Source of the DNA: JAXLSZ01 sp046330315 | GTDB lineage: Bacteria; Actinomycetota; Thermoleophilia; Solirubrobacterales; 70-9 | Direction: 5' to 3' | NCBI GenBank assembly: GCA_046330315.1 | Contig: JAXLSZ010000010.1 | Span: 180,387 to 244,386, forward strand | Length of the DNA: 64,000 bases | In this document: positions 50,571 to 59,048 of the stretch, piece by piece | Position numbering within the stretch: the first letter of the stretch is position 1 | Layout of the letters: each line of letters opens with the position of its first letter | The notes under the pieces: generated by a model | The model's database searches: none | Told to the model about the DNA's origin: nothing | Seen by the model: the letters and a program-made list of their open reading frames with translations, nothing else | Translations under genes and position numbers: made by a program

Positions 50571-50576
50571 AGATTA
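50571..50576 (-). promoter_or_regulatory. -10 element for a leaderless transcript (OmpR-type regulator)
   Basis: TAATCT on the minus strand, 6 nt before GTG 50564. On the plus strand TAGAGT at 50575-50580 overlaps it and could serve the divergent gene, whose ATG is at 50624. Confidence 0.5.
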
Positions 50577-50623
50577 GAGTGGGCCGGGCAGCTGGCGGAA
50601 TTTCTGCTTTTCTGGGGCGGCAG

Positions 50624-52381
50624 ATGCTCAACTGGCCCCTTTACCGCGTCAGCCTGCTGCCGGCCCTGCTCGCCGCGGTGGTGCTGCTCTTCTCGGTCCT
50701 CACCCGGCCCGAGCCGCTGCGCAGCGCCGCCCCGCCGGACCCCTTCGACACAGCGCGGGCCCTGGCTCTGACCCGCGAGCTGCTGCGCGAGGCCCCCGGC
50801 CGCGAGCCCGGCAGCCGCGGCGACCTGGCGGCGGCGGGCTTCGTCGAGCGGGCCTTTCGCGCGGTTCCCGGCGGCGAGGTCTCGGTGGGGGAGTTCGGCC
50901 CCGGGGAGTCGCGACGAAACGTCTCGCTGACCATCCCGGGGGAGTCGAGCGAGGTGATCGTGATCGCCGCCCCCAGGGACTGCGGGGCGGGCACCTGCGC
51001 CGTCTCGAGCGGCGCAGCGACCGGCGCGCTGCTGGAGCTCGCCGAGACGCTTCCGACCACCAGCCACCCCGACACGATCCGGCTGGTCTCGCTGGACGGC
51101 AGCGTCTCGGGTGCCTCGGGAGCCCGGGAGCTTGGGGACTCGCTGAGCGGACAGGAGCCGCCGAGGGCCGTGGTGGTGCTCGCCGCGCCGGCCTCCGCGG
51201 AGCGGGCCGGGCCCTACGTGATCCCCTTCTCCTCCGGGCCGCAGAGCACCTCCGCGCAGCTCACCGAGACCGCCGCGGAGGCGGCCAGGCAGGAGCTGGG
51301 CGGCTCCGGGCAAGGGGGCGAGGGCACCCTCTCCGCCCTGATGCGGCTGGCGGTCCCTGCCAACTTCGGCCAGCAGGCGCCGCTGATCGCCGACGGCCTC
51401 GACGCCGTCACCCTGACCACGGCCGGCGAGCTGCCGCTGCCCGAGTCCCGCGACGGGCCCTCCTCGGTGTCGGTGAGCTCGCTGGGGGCGGCCGGGCGGG
51501 CGACGCTGGCCCTGCTCGGCGACCTGGAGGCCGGAGCGGGCCCTCTCGAGCACGGCCCCGGCGCCTACCTGCCGCTCTCGGGGAAGCTGATCCCTGGCTG
51601 GGCGATCTCGCTGCTCGCCCTCGCCCTGCTGCTCCCGGTCGTGGTGGTAACGACCGAGGCCGTGATCCGCCTCTGGCGCCGGCGCGAGCCGCTGCCCGGG
51701 GCCCTCGCCTTCACGCTCAGCCGCTCGCTTCCCTTCCTGGTCGTGGCGCTCCTCGCCCTGCTCATGGCCCTGGTCGGGATCCTTCCCGCCCCCGCCTTCC
51801 CCTACGACCCCGCCCGCCACCCGTTCGGCCCCGGGCCGGCCGTGGCGCTGCTGTTCCTGACCGCCGCCTTCGCCGGGTGCGTCTGGGTGCTCCGCCGCGT
51901 TCCCCTCGCCCCGGCGGCGGCCGAGGCCGTCGGCGTCGCGGTCGACGCCCTGGTCGCGGTCTGCCTGGCGGGCGTGTGGCTGCTCAACCCCTTCCTCGCC
52001 CTGCTCCTCGCCCCGACCGCCCATCTCTGGCTTCTCGCGGGTTCCCCGGAGCTGCGTCCCCGGCGCCTCCTCACCGGCCTGCTGATCGCCGCCGGCCTGG
52101 CGGTCCCGCTGCTGATCGCCGTCTCGCTGGCCTCCAGGCTCGGGGTCGGCCTCGAGCTCCCCTGGCAGGTGCTGCTGCTGCTCACGGGAGGATGGCTCGG
52201 AGCCCCGGCGGTGCTCGGCTTCTGTCTGCTCGGGGGCTGCCTGCTGACCCTGATCTCGGCGAGCGCGGCGCCGGTGGCGCCGGCCCCGCAGCCGCGCCGG
52301 CGCCCGCGGGTGCGCGGGCCGGCCACCTACGCCGGGCCGGGCTCGCTGGGGGGCACCGAGTCGGCGCTGCCGCGACGTTAG
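50624..52381 (+). CDS. Membrane protein with degenerate M28-peptidase-like extracytoplasmic domain
   Basis: 585 aa from the ATG at 50624; a GTG 15 codons earlier overlaps the promoter. One N-terminal anchor, then about 300 residues with the shape of an M28/GPI-transamidase-like alpha/beta domain (ALALTRELLREAPGREPGSRG, VIVIAAPRDCGAG, SSGAATGALLELAE, IRLVSLDGSVSGASGARELG). The usual H-x-D and E-E metal ligands are not found at the expected places. At least eight membrane segments follow from residue 320. Likely a non-catalytic binding or assembly factor. Function unknown. Confidence 0.6.
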   Translation: MLNWPLYRVSLLPALLAAVVLLFSVLTRPEPLRSAAPPDPFDTARALALTRELLREAPGREPGSRGDLAAAGFVERAFRAVPGGEVSVGEFGPGESRRNVSLTIPGESSEVIVIAAPRDCGAGTCAVSSGAATGALLELAETLPTTSHPDTIRLVSLDGSVSGASGARELGDSLSGQEPPRAVVVLAAPASAERAGPYVIPFSSGPQSTSAQLTETAAEAARQELGGSGQGGEGTLSALMRLAVPANFGQQAPLIADGLDAVTLTTAGELPLPESRDGPSSVSVSSLGAAGRATLALLGDLEAGAGPLEHGPGAYLPLSGKLIPGWAISLLALALLLPVVVVTTEAVIRLWRRREPLPGALAFTLSRSLPFLVVALLALLMALVGILPAPAFPYDPARHPFGPGPAVALLFLTAAFAGCVWVLRRVPLAPAAAEAVGVAVDALVAVCLAGVWLLNPFLALLLAPTAHLWLLAGSPELRPRRLLTGLLIAAGLAVPLLIAVSLASRLGVGLELPWQVLLLLTGGWLGAPAVLGFCLLGGCLLTLISASAAPVAPAPQPRRRPRVRGPATYAGPGSLGGTESALPRR

Positions 52382-52472
52382 CCGCGTTCGCCGAGTTTGC
52401 GGGCGAAATCCGGCGGGCCCCGCGGTTCCGCCCGCCCCCGCGACTAGCCTCGGCGATGACGCTTGGACGCAT

Positions 52473-52736
52473 ATGCGAGTACCAACTACTAATGATCAAC
52501 CTGCGCGGGCCGATAACCGGGATGGAGGAACCGCCCGGTTGCAAGCAAGGAAGAGAAGGTTGTCCCCCCGTCACCTCAAGAGCCTCGTCGAGGCAGGCCA
52601 CTACCGGCCCGAGCCGGGCCTCGTCGCCCAGGCGATGCTCGACCGCCAGGGTGTCAGGAGCCTGCTGCTGACCCCCGCTCCGGCCGGTCCAGCTGGTCGA
52701 AGCCACCCGCTGGGAACTCCCTCCCCGCGGCGCTGA
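52473..52736 (+). CDS. Small protein with FlgM-like C-terminus
   Basis: 87 aa. The middle part RHLKSLVEAGHYRPEPGLVAQAMLDRQG resembles the C-terminal helix pair of anti-sigma factor FlgM (a short VExGxYRPDPxxVAxAML pattern). The last 20 residues are Pro/Ala-rich and overlap the end of thiL on the other strand by 83 bp. Codon use in the first 25 codons is less GC-biased than in its neighbours. No flagellar gene is in the window. Tentative. Confidence 0.38.
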   Translation: MRVPTTNDQPARADNRDGGTARLQARKRRLSPRHLKSLVEAGHYRPEPGLVAQAMLDRQGVRSLLLTPAPAGPAGRSHPLGTPSPRR

Positions 52737-53652
52737 CCCGGACCCCCGAGCCCTCTCTCACCTCGCCGATCGCGGTCAGCCCGGCCTCCCCCGCCGCCTC
52801 CCGCGCCTCCCGCAGGCGCCCGGGCGGCAGGGCGCAGAGAAGCTCGTAGTCCTCGCCGCCGGAGACGGCGAGCCCGACCGGGTCCAGGCCGGCGGCGCCG
52901 GCGACCGCGGCCACTCCAGGCTGCAGCGGGAGGGAGGCGGCGTCGATCTCCAGCCGCACCCCGCCGGCCTCCGCCAGATGGCGGGCGTCCGAGCCGAGGC
53001 CGTCGCTGATGTCGATCATCGCGCGGGCGCGGCCCGCCAGGGCCAGCCCGGCGGCGAGCCGGGGCACGGGCTGAAGCTGGCGGTTCCGCAGCGATTCCAC
53101 CAGCGCGGCGTCGAGACCCTCGGCCAGATCCGGGCGCTGCAGGACCAGCAGGCCGGCGGCGGCGCCGCCGAGCCGGCCGGTGACCGCCAGGGCGTCGCCC
53201 GGCCGCGCCCCCGCGCGGGTGACCAGGGCCCGGGGACTCGGCGCGTGGCCGGTCACGGTGATCGCGCAGAACAGCACCGGCGAGCGGACGATGTCCCCGC
53301 CGGCCAGCGCCGCCCCGGTCTCGGCGGCCAGGGCGGCCATGCCGTCGAGGAGCGAGAGGCAGCCCTCCTCGTCGAGGTCCTCGGGGACGCCCACCGCGGC
53401 GTAGGCCTCCCGGGGAGCGGCTCCCATCGCCGCGAGGTCGGAGAGCGCGATCGCCAGGGCCCGGCGGCCGATCTGGGGCTCCGACATCCACTCCCGCCGG
53501 AAGTGGACCCCGTCCACCATCGCGTCCACCGAGGTGGCGGTGGCGCCCTCGGCGACCGTCACCGCGGCGTCGTCGCCGCTGCCGAGGATCAGTCCCCCAG
53601 CCGGCGGCGGCAGGCGCTCCCGCACCCTGGCAAGCAGCTCGAACTCGCCCAT
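52654..53652 (-). CDS. thiL: Thiamine-monophosphate kinase
   Basis: 332 aa from the ATG at 53652. It phosphorylates thiamine monophosphate to the diphosphate cofactor. Marks are GSGDDAAVT near the N-terminus, SVDAMVDGVHFRREWM, the LSDLAAMGAAPREAYAAVGVP block, MIDISDGLGSDARHLAE and VSGGEDYELLCALPP. All are as in the AIR synthase-like ThiL family. No TPP riboswitch is visible upstream; instead a long palindrome lies between thiL and the divergent gene. The open frame upstream of the ATG is coded by that palindrome and is not protein-like. Confidence 0.95.
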   Translation of the reverse strand: MGEFELLARVRERLPPPAGGLILGSGDDAAVTVAEGATATSVDAMVDGVHFRREWMSEPQIGRRALAIALSDLAAMGAAPREAYAAVGVPEDLDEEGCLSLLDGMAALAAETGAALAGGDIVRSPVLFCAITVTGHAPSPRALVTRAGARPGDALAVTGRLGGAAAGLLVLQRPDLAEGLDAALVESLRNRQLQPVPRLAAGLALAGRARAMIDISDGLGSDARHLAEAGGVRLEIDAASLPLQPGVAAVAGAAGLDPVGLAVSGGEDYELLCALPPGRLREAREAAGEAGLTAIGEVREGSGVRVSAAGREFPAGGFDQLDRPERGSAAGS

Positions 53653-53682
53653 CGCCCCATTCTCCCCCAACCCCCACCCCCA

Positions 53683-53742
53683 CCCCCACCGAACGTCCCG
53701 GAGTACCCCCCATAGCAACAACTCCGGGACGTTCGGTGGGGG
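53683..53742. repeat. Large perfect inverted repeat between thiL and the divergent gene
   Basis: Two perfect 22-bp arms, 53683-53704 and 53721-53742, with a 16-nt loop. The arms share ACTCCGGGACGTTCGGTG plus a G run (C run on the other arm), and the outer flanks continue as C-rich and G-rich tracts. It lies upstream of both divergent genes, so it is not a terminator for either. A REP-like dispersed palindrome or an attenuator-type structure are the options. Confidence 0.85.
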
Positions 53743-53803
53743 GTGGGGTGCGGGCGCCATCTACCGCCCCCGCGGGCGGGCCACCTCTAAGGTCAGCGGT
53801 CCA

Positions 53804-54844
53804 GTGGAACGGCGCGAGCCACTCCTGCACCGCTTCGGGGATCTCGCCTCCCGGATCGGCAGCCGACCTCCCAGCAGCCGCCCCCTGCGGGTCGCCCTGC
53901 AGGTCGGCGTCGCCGTGCTGATCTTCGGGTTCCTGGTCCTGACCGTGGTGGGGCAGTGGGACGAGCTGAAGCGGAAGGGCGTCGAGCTCGACCTGATCTG
54001 GCTGCTGCCCGCCCTGGCCGTGCTGCCCGTCTTCTACGTGCTCAGCGCGGTCGGCTGGGAGCTGATCGTCCGCTTCCTCGGCTGGCGCCTCACCCCGGTG
54101 CGCGCCCAGGTGGCCTGGGGGCAGCCGCTGCTGGCCCGCTACGTCCCTGGCAGCGTGCTCTACCTGCTGGGCAGGCTGCTGCTCTCCGAGCGGGCGGGCG
54201 TGCCGCGGCGGGTGACGCTGGCGAGCATCGTCTACGAGCAGGCGCTCGGTTTCGCCTCGGGGGTCGCATTCGTCAGCTACTTCCTGATCAGCCACCCCGA
54301 TCTCGAGGGGGAGCCGCTGCGCTGGGCGGTGCTGGTGGTGGTCCCCCTGTCGGTCCTGCTGCTCAGCCCGCGGGTCTTCGGGCCGCTCTCCGAGCGCCTG
54401 CTGCGGGCCTTCGGCCGCGAGCCGCTCCCGGCGGCGATGCCCCTTCGGGGTGTGATCGCGATGCTCGCCTTCTACCTGCTCAACTGGGGGGTCGCCTCGC
54501 TGGGCGTCTACTTCGCGGCCCGCTCGGTCCACTTCATCCCGGCGGACCAGATCCCCGCGGTGGGCGCCGCACAGGCCTTCGGCTACGTCGCGGCGCTGGT
54601 CACGCTGGTCGCGCCCGCCGGCCTCGGGGTGCGCGACGCGGCCTTCGCCTGGGCCGTGAAGGTGGCGCTGCCCAGCGGCAGCTTCGCGGTCGGCGCGGTG
54701 ATCGCGCTCGCGGTCCGCGCCACGCTGACCATCGTCGAGCTGATCTACGTGGGCGCGGTGACGGTCCTGGGCAGGCGCGAGACGCGGGCCGCCGCGAAGC
54801 GCCCCGGCCCTTCCGCTCAGAGCGGGACGCGCGTGGCCAGGTGA
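53804..54844 (+). CDS. UPF0104/LPG-synthase-TM-like flippase-domain membrane protein
   Basis: 346 aa from GTG 53804, the first start that gives a sensible N-terminus; TAAGGT lies 10 nt upstream. Eight membrane segments. The pattern ELIVRFLGWRLTPVRAQVAWGQPLLARYVPGSV, and the late ALVTLVAPAGLGVRDAAFAW, fit the lysylphosphatidylglycerol synthase transmembrane (UPF0104, YbhN-like) family. Such proteins are thought to move lipids or glycolipids. It overlaps the convergent glycosyltransferase gene by 28 bp. Confidence 0.82.
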   Translation: MERREPLLHRFGDLASRIGSRPPSSRPLRVALQVGVAVLIFGFLVLTVVGQWDELKRKGVELDLIWLLPALAVLPVFYVLSAVGWELIVRFLGWRLTPVRAQVAWGQPLLARYVPGSVLYLLGRLLLSERAGVPRRVTLASIVYEQALGFASGVAFVSYFLISHPDLEGEPLRWAVLVVVPLSVLLLSPRVFGPLSERLLRAFGREPLPAAMPLRGVIAMLAFYLLNWGVASLGVYFAARSVHFIPADQIPAVGAAQAFGYVAALVTLVAPAGLGVRDAAFAWAVKVALPSGSFAVGAVIALAVRATLTIVELIYVGAVTVLGRRETRAAAKRPGPSAQSGTRVAR

Positions 54845-55932
54845 AGGGCGGTGAGCCCGAGGACCGCCGCCCGCAGGGCGCGGTCCCGTGAGAGCGCAGC
54901 CGCCGGCAGCGCCCAGAGCAGGTACCAGGGCAGGACCCAGGCGCTGGCGAGGAGCAGCCCGAGCAGCGCCCACCCGGCCGCTCGGACCCAGTCGGCCCCG
55001 CGAAGGACCCAGGCAAGCAGGCCGGCCAGCGCCAGGGCGTAGAGGGCCAGGGCGGCGGCCCGCACCGGGCCGAGACCGGCGCCGGTCAGACTCGCCGCCA
55101 GGTAGGGGACGCTCCGGTGGGCGACGTGCCCCTGGTTCTCCCCGCTGAGCCCGGCGATCCGAAGGCTGGCGGGCCCGAAGGCGATCAACCCGGCGAGCGC
55201 CAGGGCGAGGCCGGCGCCCAGCGCACCGGCCGCCACCCGGCGCCACCGCCCGGCCCCGAGCACGGCGAAGGGAACGACGAGCAGCGAGGAGGCCTTGACC
55301 GCGGCCGCGGCGGCGAGGCCCGCTCCCCCGGCGCGCTCGGCCCCGCCCAGCACCGCCGCCATCCCCGCGGTCGAGAGCAGGACCGCCAGGGCGTCGTTGT
55401 GGCCTCCGCCGACCACGTGGACGAGGACCAGCGGGTTGAGCGCCACCAGCGCGGCCGCCGGCCGCGGCTCGATCCCCCTGGAGGCCGCGAGCCTCGCGGT
55501 CAGCAGCGCCGTGCCCAGGACGGACGCCGCGGCCGCCGCCTTCAGCGACCACAGGGCGGCCGCGGGGCCCAGCCAGGCGGTCGGGTAGCTGAGGCCGGTG
55601 AACAGGGGGCCGTAGGCGCTGGTGCTGCCCCGCCACCCGACCAGGCCGAAGACCGGGTCGGCGGGGACCTCTGCGGGAGCGTGGGAGTAGGGGTCGAGCC
55701 CGTGCAGGACCCCGAGCCGGGCGTAGGAGACGTAGCTGAAGACGTCGGCGGAGAGCAGCGGGGGGGCGAGGGCGAAGGCCACCAGCAGGGCGACGAGGAC
55801 CCCCCAGAAGAGCCGCGGCGCCAGCTCGCCCGATCCGGCGATCGCGCACAGGTAGGCGGCGAAGGCGGCGATCATCAACGCCAGGTAGGCACCCGGCCCG
55901 ATCCCCGTCCCGGTGCCGAAGACGCCAAGCAC
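54817..55932 (-). CDS. Polyprenol-linked mannosyltransferase-like integral membrane protein (GT87/MptB type)
   Basis: 371 aa from GTG 55932. The frame is open further up, and a hydrophobic segment (ALGAVGLAGLLACSAGLAA) lies upstream, reachable only from a CTG at 56058 that overlaps the penicillin-binding protein stop, so the start is uncertain. About ten membrane segments. The first large loop holds LLSADVFSYVSYARLGVLHGLDPYSH, where the Asp is typical for GT-C enzymes, and LNPLVLVHVVGGGHNDALAV is another family block. It should add mannose from a polyprenol donor outside the membrane. Confidence 0.75.
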   Translation of the reverse strand: MLGVFGTGTGIGPGAYLALMIAAFAAYLCAIAGSGELAPRLFWGVLVALLVAFALAPPLLSADVFSYVSYARLGVLHGLDPYSHAPAEVPADPVFGLVGWRGSTSAYGPLFTGLSYPTAWLGPAAALWSLKAAAAASVLGTALLTARLAASRGIEPRPAAALVALNPLVLVHVVGGGHNDALAVLLSTAGMAAVLGGAERAGGAGLAAAAAVKASSLLVVPFAVLGAGRWRRVAAGALGAGLALALAGLIAFGPASLRIAGLSGENQGHVAHRSVPYLAASLTGAGLGPVRAAALALYALALAGLLAWVLRGADWVRAAGWALLGLLLASAWVLPWYLLWALPAAALSRDRALRAAVLGLTALHLATRVPL

Positions 55933-56054
55933 CCACCCCGGGGCCCCCGGGCCGGCGGCGGGGACCAGGCCGGGCCCGGGCGCGGCGAGGCCCGCCGAGC
56001 AGGCCAGCAGGCCCGCCAGCCCGACCGCGCCGAGCGCCCGGCGGCCCGCCGCGC

Positions 56055-58178
56055 TCAGGTACCGCCCCCGGCGCCGGTCTGCTGCGCCCCGCCGACCCCG
56101 CCGCCCGCGGCCGGAGGCGATGGCGGCACGACCGGCTGCTGGGTGCCCGCGCCGGGCGCGTAGAGGCTGGGGTCGTAGCCGCCGCCGCCCCCGCCGCCCG
56201 CGGCGGGCGCCCCGGTGCCCGGCTCGGGCTTCTGGCGCGGGGCCGAGGCCGTGAAGCTGCCGAAGTAGGGCGCCCAGGCGACCGGCTGCGCCGGCACCTC
56301 GAAGTAGTCGCAGGGGATCTGCGCGCCGCTGTAGAAGGCGTTCCAGATATCGGCCGGGAAGGTCCCGCCGAACACGGTGATCCCGTGCACGCTGGTCATC
56401 TCGACCTCGTTCGACTGCGGGTAGCCGACCCACACGGCGGTCGCCAGGTTCGGCTGGTAGCCGTCGAACCAGGCGTCGACGTAGTTGTCGGTGGTGCCGG
56501 TCTTGCCGGCCTGCCCGACGCATCCGGTGTAGGCCGCGGTCCCGGTGCCGCCGGTGATGTTGTCGTGGAGGATCCGGGTCACTTCGTAGGCGACGTTCTG
56601 GGGGAGGACCCGCCGCGGGTCCGGCAGCTGGGGGTGCTCGACGCGGCCATCGGGGAAGCGCACGCTCTCGATCGAGACCGGGTTGCGGTGCACTCCCCCG
56701 GAGGCCAGGGTCGCGAAGGCGTCGGCCATCTCCAGCGGCGAGACCCCGATCCGCAGCCCGCCCAGGCCCTCGGCCGGGATCCCGTCCAGCTTCGTCGTCA
56801 CGCCCATCCTGCGCGCCGTGCGCGCCACGTTCCCCGGACCCACGTCGAGGTCGAGCTGGGCGAAGACGGTGTTATCCGAGGCGACCGTCGCCTGCTGGAC
56901 GTTGACGGTGCCCAGGTAGCCCTCGTCGGCGGTGTGGACGTCCCAGTGCCCCCAGCGGGCGAGGTCGAGGCTGAGGGGCTTGGAGGTGTAGTAGGTGCGG
57001 TAGGGGTCGATGCCCTGCCTGATCGCGGTGGTCAGCACGAACATCTTGAAGGTGGAGCCGGGCTGGCGGTGCCCCTGGGTGGCGAGGTCGAACTGGCTCG
57101 AGCCGTAGTCGGCGCTGGAGGCCATCGCCCGCACGCGGCCGTTGCGGGGGTCGATCGCGACCAGCGCCGAGGCGGGGTCGGTCGAGTAGGGCAGGACCGA
57201 GGAGATCGCCTCCCGCCCGACCCGCTGGTAGCGGGGGACGATCGTGGTGCGAACCCGAAGGCCGCCGTTTCGGACCTCCCGGAAGCCGTAGCGGTCGATC
57301 AGCAGCCTCTCCACGTAGTCGAAGAAGAAGGGCTCCCGGCGCTCGGAGAAGCTGTCGCTGAGATCGAGCTCGAGGCCGCGGGCCTGCGCCGCCCCGGCGG
57401 CGTCCCGGGAGACGTAGCCGAGGTCGGCCATCCTGCCCAGGACCTCGTTGCGGCGCTCCCGGGCGGCGCCGGGGTCGAGCAGCGGGTTGTACTCCGAGGG
57501 GGCCTGCGGGAGCCCGGCGAGCAGCGCCGACTGCGCCAGGTCGAGGCGGGCTGCCGGCCTGGAGAAGTAGGTCCTCGCCGCGGCCTCGGCGCCCACCGCG
57601 GTGCGCCCGTCCACCGTGCCGTAGGAGGCGCTGTTGAGGTACTGGTCGAGGATCTGCGCCTTGGAGTGGCGCTTTTCGTAGTCGAGCGCGAGCTTCGCCT
57701 CCTGGATCTTGCGCTCGACCGTGCGCTCCCGCGATCGGAAGCAGATGTTGCGCATCAGCTGCATGGTGATGGTCGAGCCGCCCTGCTTGATCTGGCCCGC
57801 GGTGATGTCCTCGATCAGCGCCCGCAGCCCGCCCTCGTAATCGATTCCCCGGTGCCGGTAGAAGCGCTGGTCCTCGATCGCCACCGTGGCCCTTCGCAGC
57901 GGCCGGGCGATGCGGCCGATCGGCACCGGGATCCGTGCCTGGTCGGAGCGCACGTAGCCCAGCCGGGACCCGTCGGCCGCGTAGAGGATCGAGGTGCCGC
58001 CCTGCTCGGCGGCGCGGCAGGCGCCCAGCGGCGGGGCGTCCTCGGCGATCGAGATCACCTTCCCCCCGGCGATCAGCGCGGCGGCGATGGCGACCGCTGC
58101 GAGCCCCGCGACGACGAAGAGCATCACCATGCCCACGCCGGCGCGGCGCCTCTGGCGCCGGCGCTGACGCTGAGTCAT
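56055..58178 (-). CDS. Class A penicillin-binding protein (PBP1a-type)
   Basis: 707 aa. Basic N-terminus, one membrane anchor (about 15-40), GT51 glycosyltransferase domain with ATVAIEDQRFYRHRGIDYEG and GGSTITMQLMRN, then the transpeptidase domain with PGSTFKMFV (SxxK), ASDNTVFAQ (SxN) and GKTGTTDNYVDAW (KTG). The last 60 residues are Gly/Pro-rich and disordered. It polymerises and cross-links peptidoglycan. TAGGCT lies 6 nt before the ATG. Downstream gene overlaps or nearly overlaps its stop. Confidence 0.95.
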   Translation of the reverse strand: MTQRQRRRQRRRAGVGMVMLFVVAGLAAVAIAAALIAGGKVISIAEDAPPLGACRAAEQGGTSILYAADGSRLGYVRSDQARIPVPIGRIARPLRRATVAIEDQRFYRHRGIDYEGGLRALIEDITAGQIKQGGSTITMQLMRNICFRSRERTVERKIQEAKLALDYEKRHSKAQILDQYLNSASYGTVDGRTAVGAEAAARTYFSRPAARLDLAQSALLAGLPQAPSEYNPLLDPGAARERRNEVLGRMADLGYVSRDAAGAAQARGLELDLSDSFSERREPFFFDYVERLLIDRYGFREVRNGGLRVRTTIVPRYQRVGREAISSVLPYSTDPASALVAIDPRNGRVRAMASSADYGSSQFDLATQGHRQPGSTFKMFVLTTAIRQGIDPYRTYYTSKPLSLDLARWGHWDVHTADEGYLGTVNVQQATVASDNTVFAQLDLDVGPGNVARTARRMGVTTKLDGIPAEGLGGLRIGVSPLEMADAFATLASGGVHRNPVSIESVRFPDGRVEHPQLPDPRRVLPQNVAYEVTRILHDNITGGTGTAAYTGCVGQAGKTGTTDNYVDAWFDGYQPNLATAVWVGYPQSNEVEMTSVHGITVFGGTFPADIWNAFYSGAQIPCDYFEVPAQPVAWAPYFGSFTASAPRQKPEPGTGAPAAGGGGGGGYDPSLYAPGAGTQQPVVPPSPPAAGGGVGGAQQTGAGGGT

Positions 58179-58184
58179 GGCCAG

Positions 58185-58190
58185 AGCCTA
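58185..58190 (-). promoter_or_regulatory. -10 element for a leaderless transcript (PBP)
   Basis: TAGGCT on the minus strand, 6 nt before the ATG at 58178. Confidence 0.45.
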
Positions 58191-58216
58191 GCGGCGGGCG
58201 GGCCGGGCCGGGATCG

Positions 58217-59047
58217 CTACGCCGAGAGCAGCCCGGCGTCGTGGAGGGCCCGCTGCGCCTTCTCCCCCAGGGCCGCCTCCTCGTCGCCCGAGCGGGTGCG
58301 GTCGCCGGAGGGCGCCAGGCGCACCTCGAGCCTGATCCCCTCCGGGGTCCACTCGGCGAGCCGCACGACCTCCGCCCCGACCTCCCGCTTGATCGTCTCC
58401 CGCGCGGCCGCGAGGTCGGCGTCGGGAGGAACCCAGGCCGAGGCGGTGATCGGCGCCCCCCGCCGCCCGGTCGAGTGGTTGAACAGGGTGCCGCTGACGA
58501 TGTTCTCGTTCGGCACCACGACGAGGTCGCCGTTGCCGGGGTCTATGTAGGTGTAGGAGAGGGTCACGTCGTCCACCCGGCCGGTGACCTCCTCGAAGGT
58601 CACGCGGTCGCCGATCCGGATCGGCTGGGTGATCGCCAGCATCAGCCCGGCGACCATGTTGCCGATCGACTGGCGGGCCGCGAAGCCGATGATCAGGCCG
58701 ATCACCGCGCTGGAGGCGAGGATCCCGGTGGCCAGCCGCTTGATCCCCGCGAACTGGCTGAGCGCCAGCGCCGCCCCGATCACCAGGATCGCCAGGACGA
58801 CCAGCCTCCGGACGACGCGCAGGCGGGTCTGGGCGCTGCGCGAGACCCCGCTCTCGGTCATCCGCTCCGCGACCCTGGTGCCGCGGCCGATCAGCAGCCT
58901 GTCGACGATCAGGGCGACGACGATCGCCACCACCATGGTGATCGCCGCCGAGATCTCGTCGCCGTGGCTCTGCCAGAAGGTCTGGTCGGCGGCCAGCGGC
59001 AACGGGGCGGGCAAGGCGCGGGCAACCTGTGAAACTGCGATCGGCAT
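58217..59047 (-). CDS. MscS-family mechanosensitive ion channel
   Basis: 276 aa from the ATG at 59047; two ATGs further up are in frame, but TATGTT lies 7 nt before this one. Three membrane segments. The pore helix reads GILASSAVIGLIIGFAARQSIGNMVAGLMLAITQPIRIGDRV, the MscS signature; the beta domain follows (VTGRVDDVTLSYTYID and VVVPNENIVSGTLFNHS). It protects against osmotic downshock. Monocistronic, overlapping the promoter and possibly the start of the divergent HAD gene. Confidence 0.92.
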   Translation of the reverse strand: MPIAVSQVARALPAPLPLAADQTFWQSHGDEISAAITMVVAIVVALIVDRLLIGRGTRVAERMTESGVSRSAQTRLRVVRRLVVLAILVIGAALALSQFAGIKRLATGILASSAVIGLIIGFAARQSIGNMVAGLMLAITQPIRIGDRVTFEEVTGRVDDVTLSYTYIDPGNGDLVVVPNENIVSGTLFNHSTGRRGAPITASAWVPPDADLAAARETIKREVGAEVVRLAEWTPEGIRLEVRLAPSGDRTRSGDEEAALGEKAQRALHDAGLLSA

Positions 59048-59048
59048 C

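Noticed and set aside
48430..50631. Single 733-codon frame suggesting a regulator-kinase fusion
   Set aside because: The N-terminal 255 residues are an out-of-frame reading of the OmpR regulator; kinase starts at the ATGA overlap at 49866.
53683..53742. TPP riboswitch upstream of thiL
   Set aside because: The palindrome lacks the THI-box consensus; it is a simple long hairpin.
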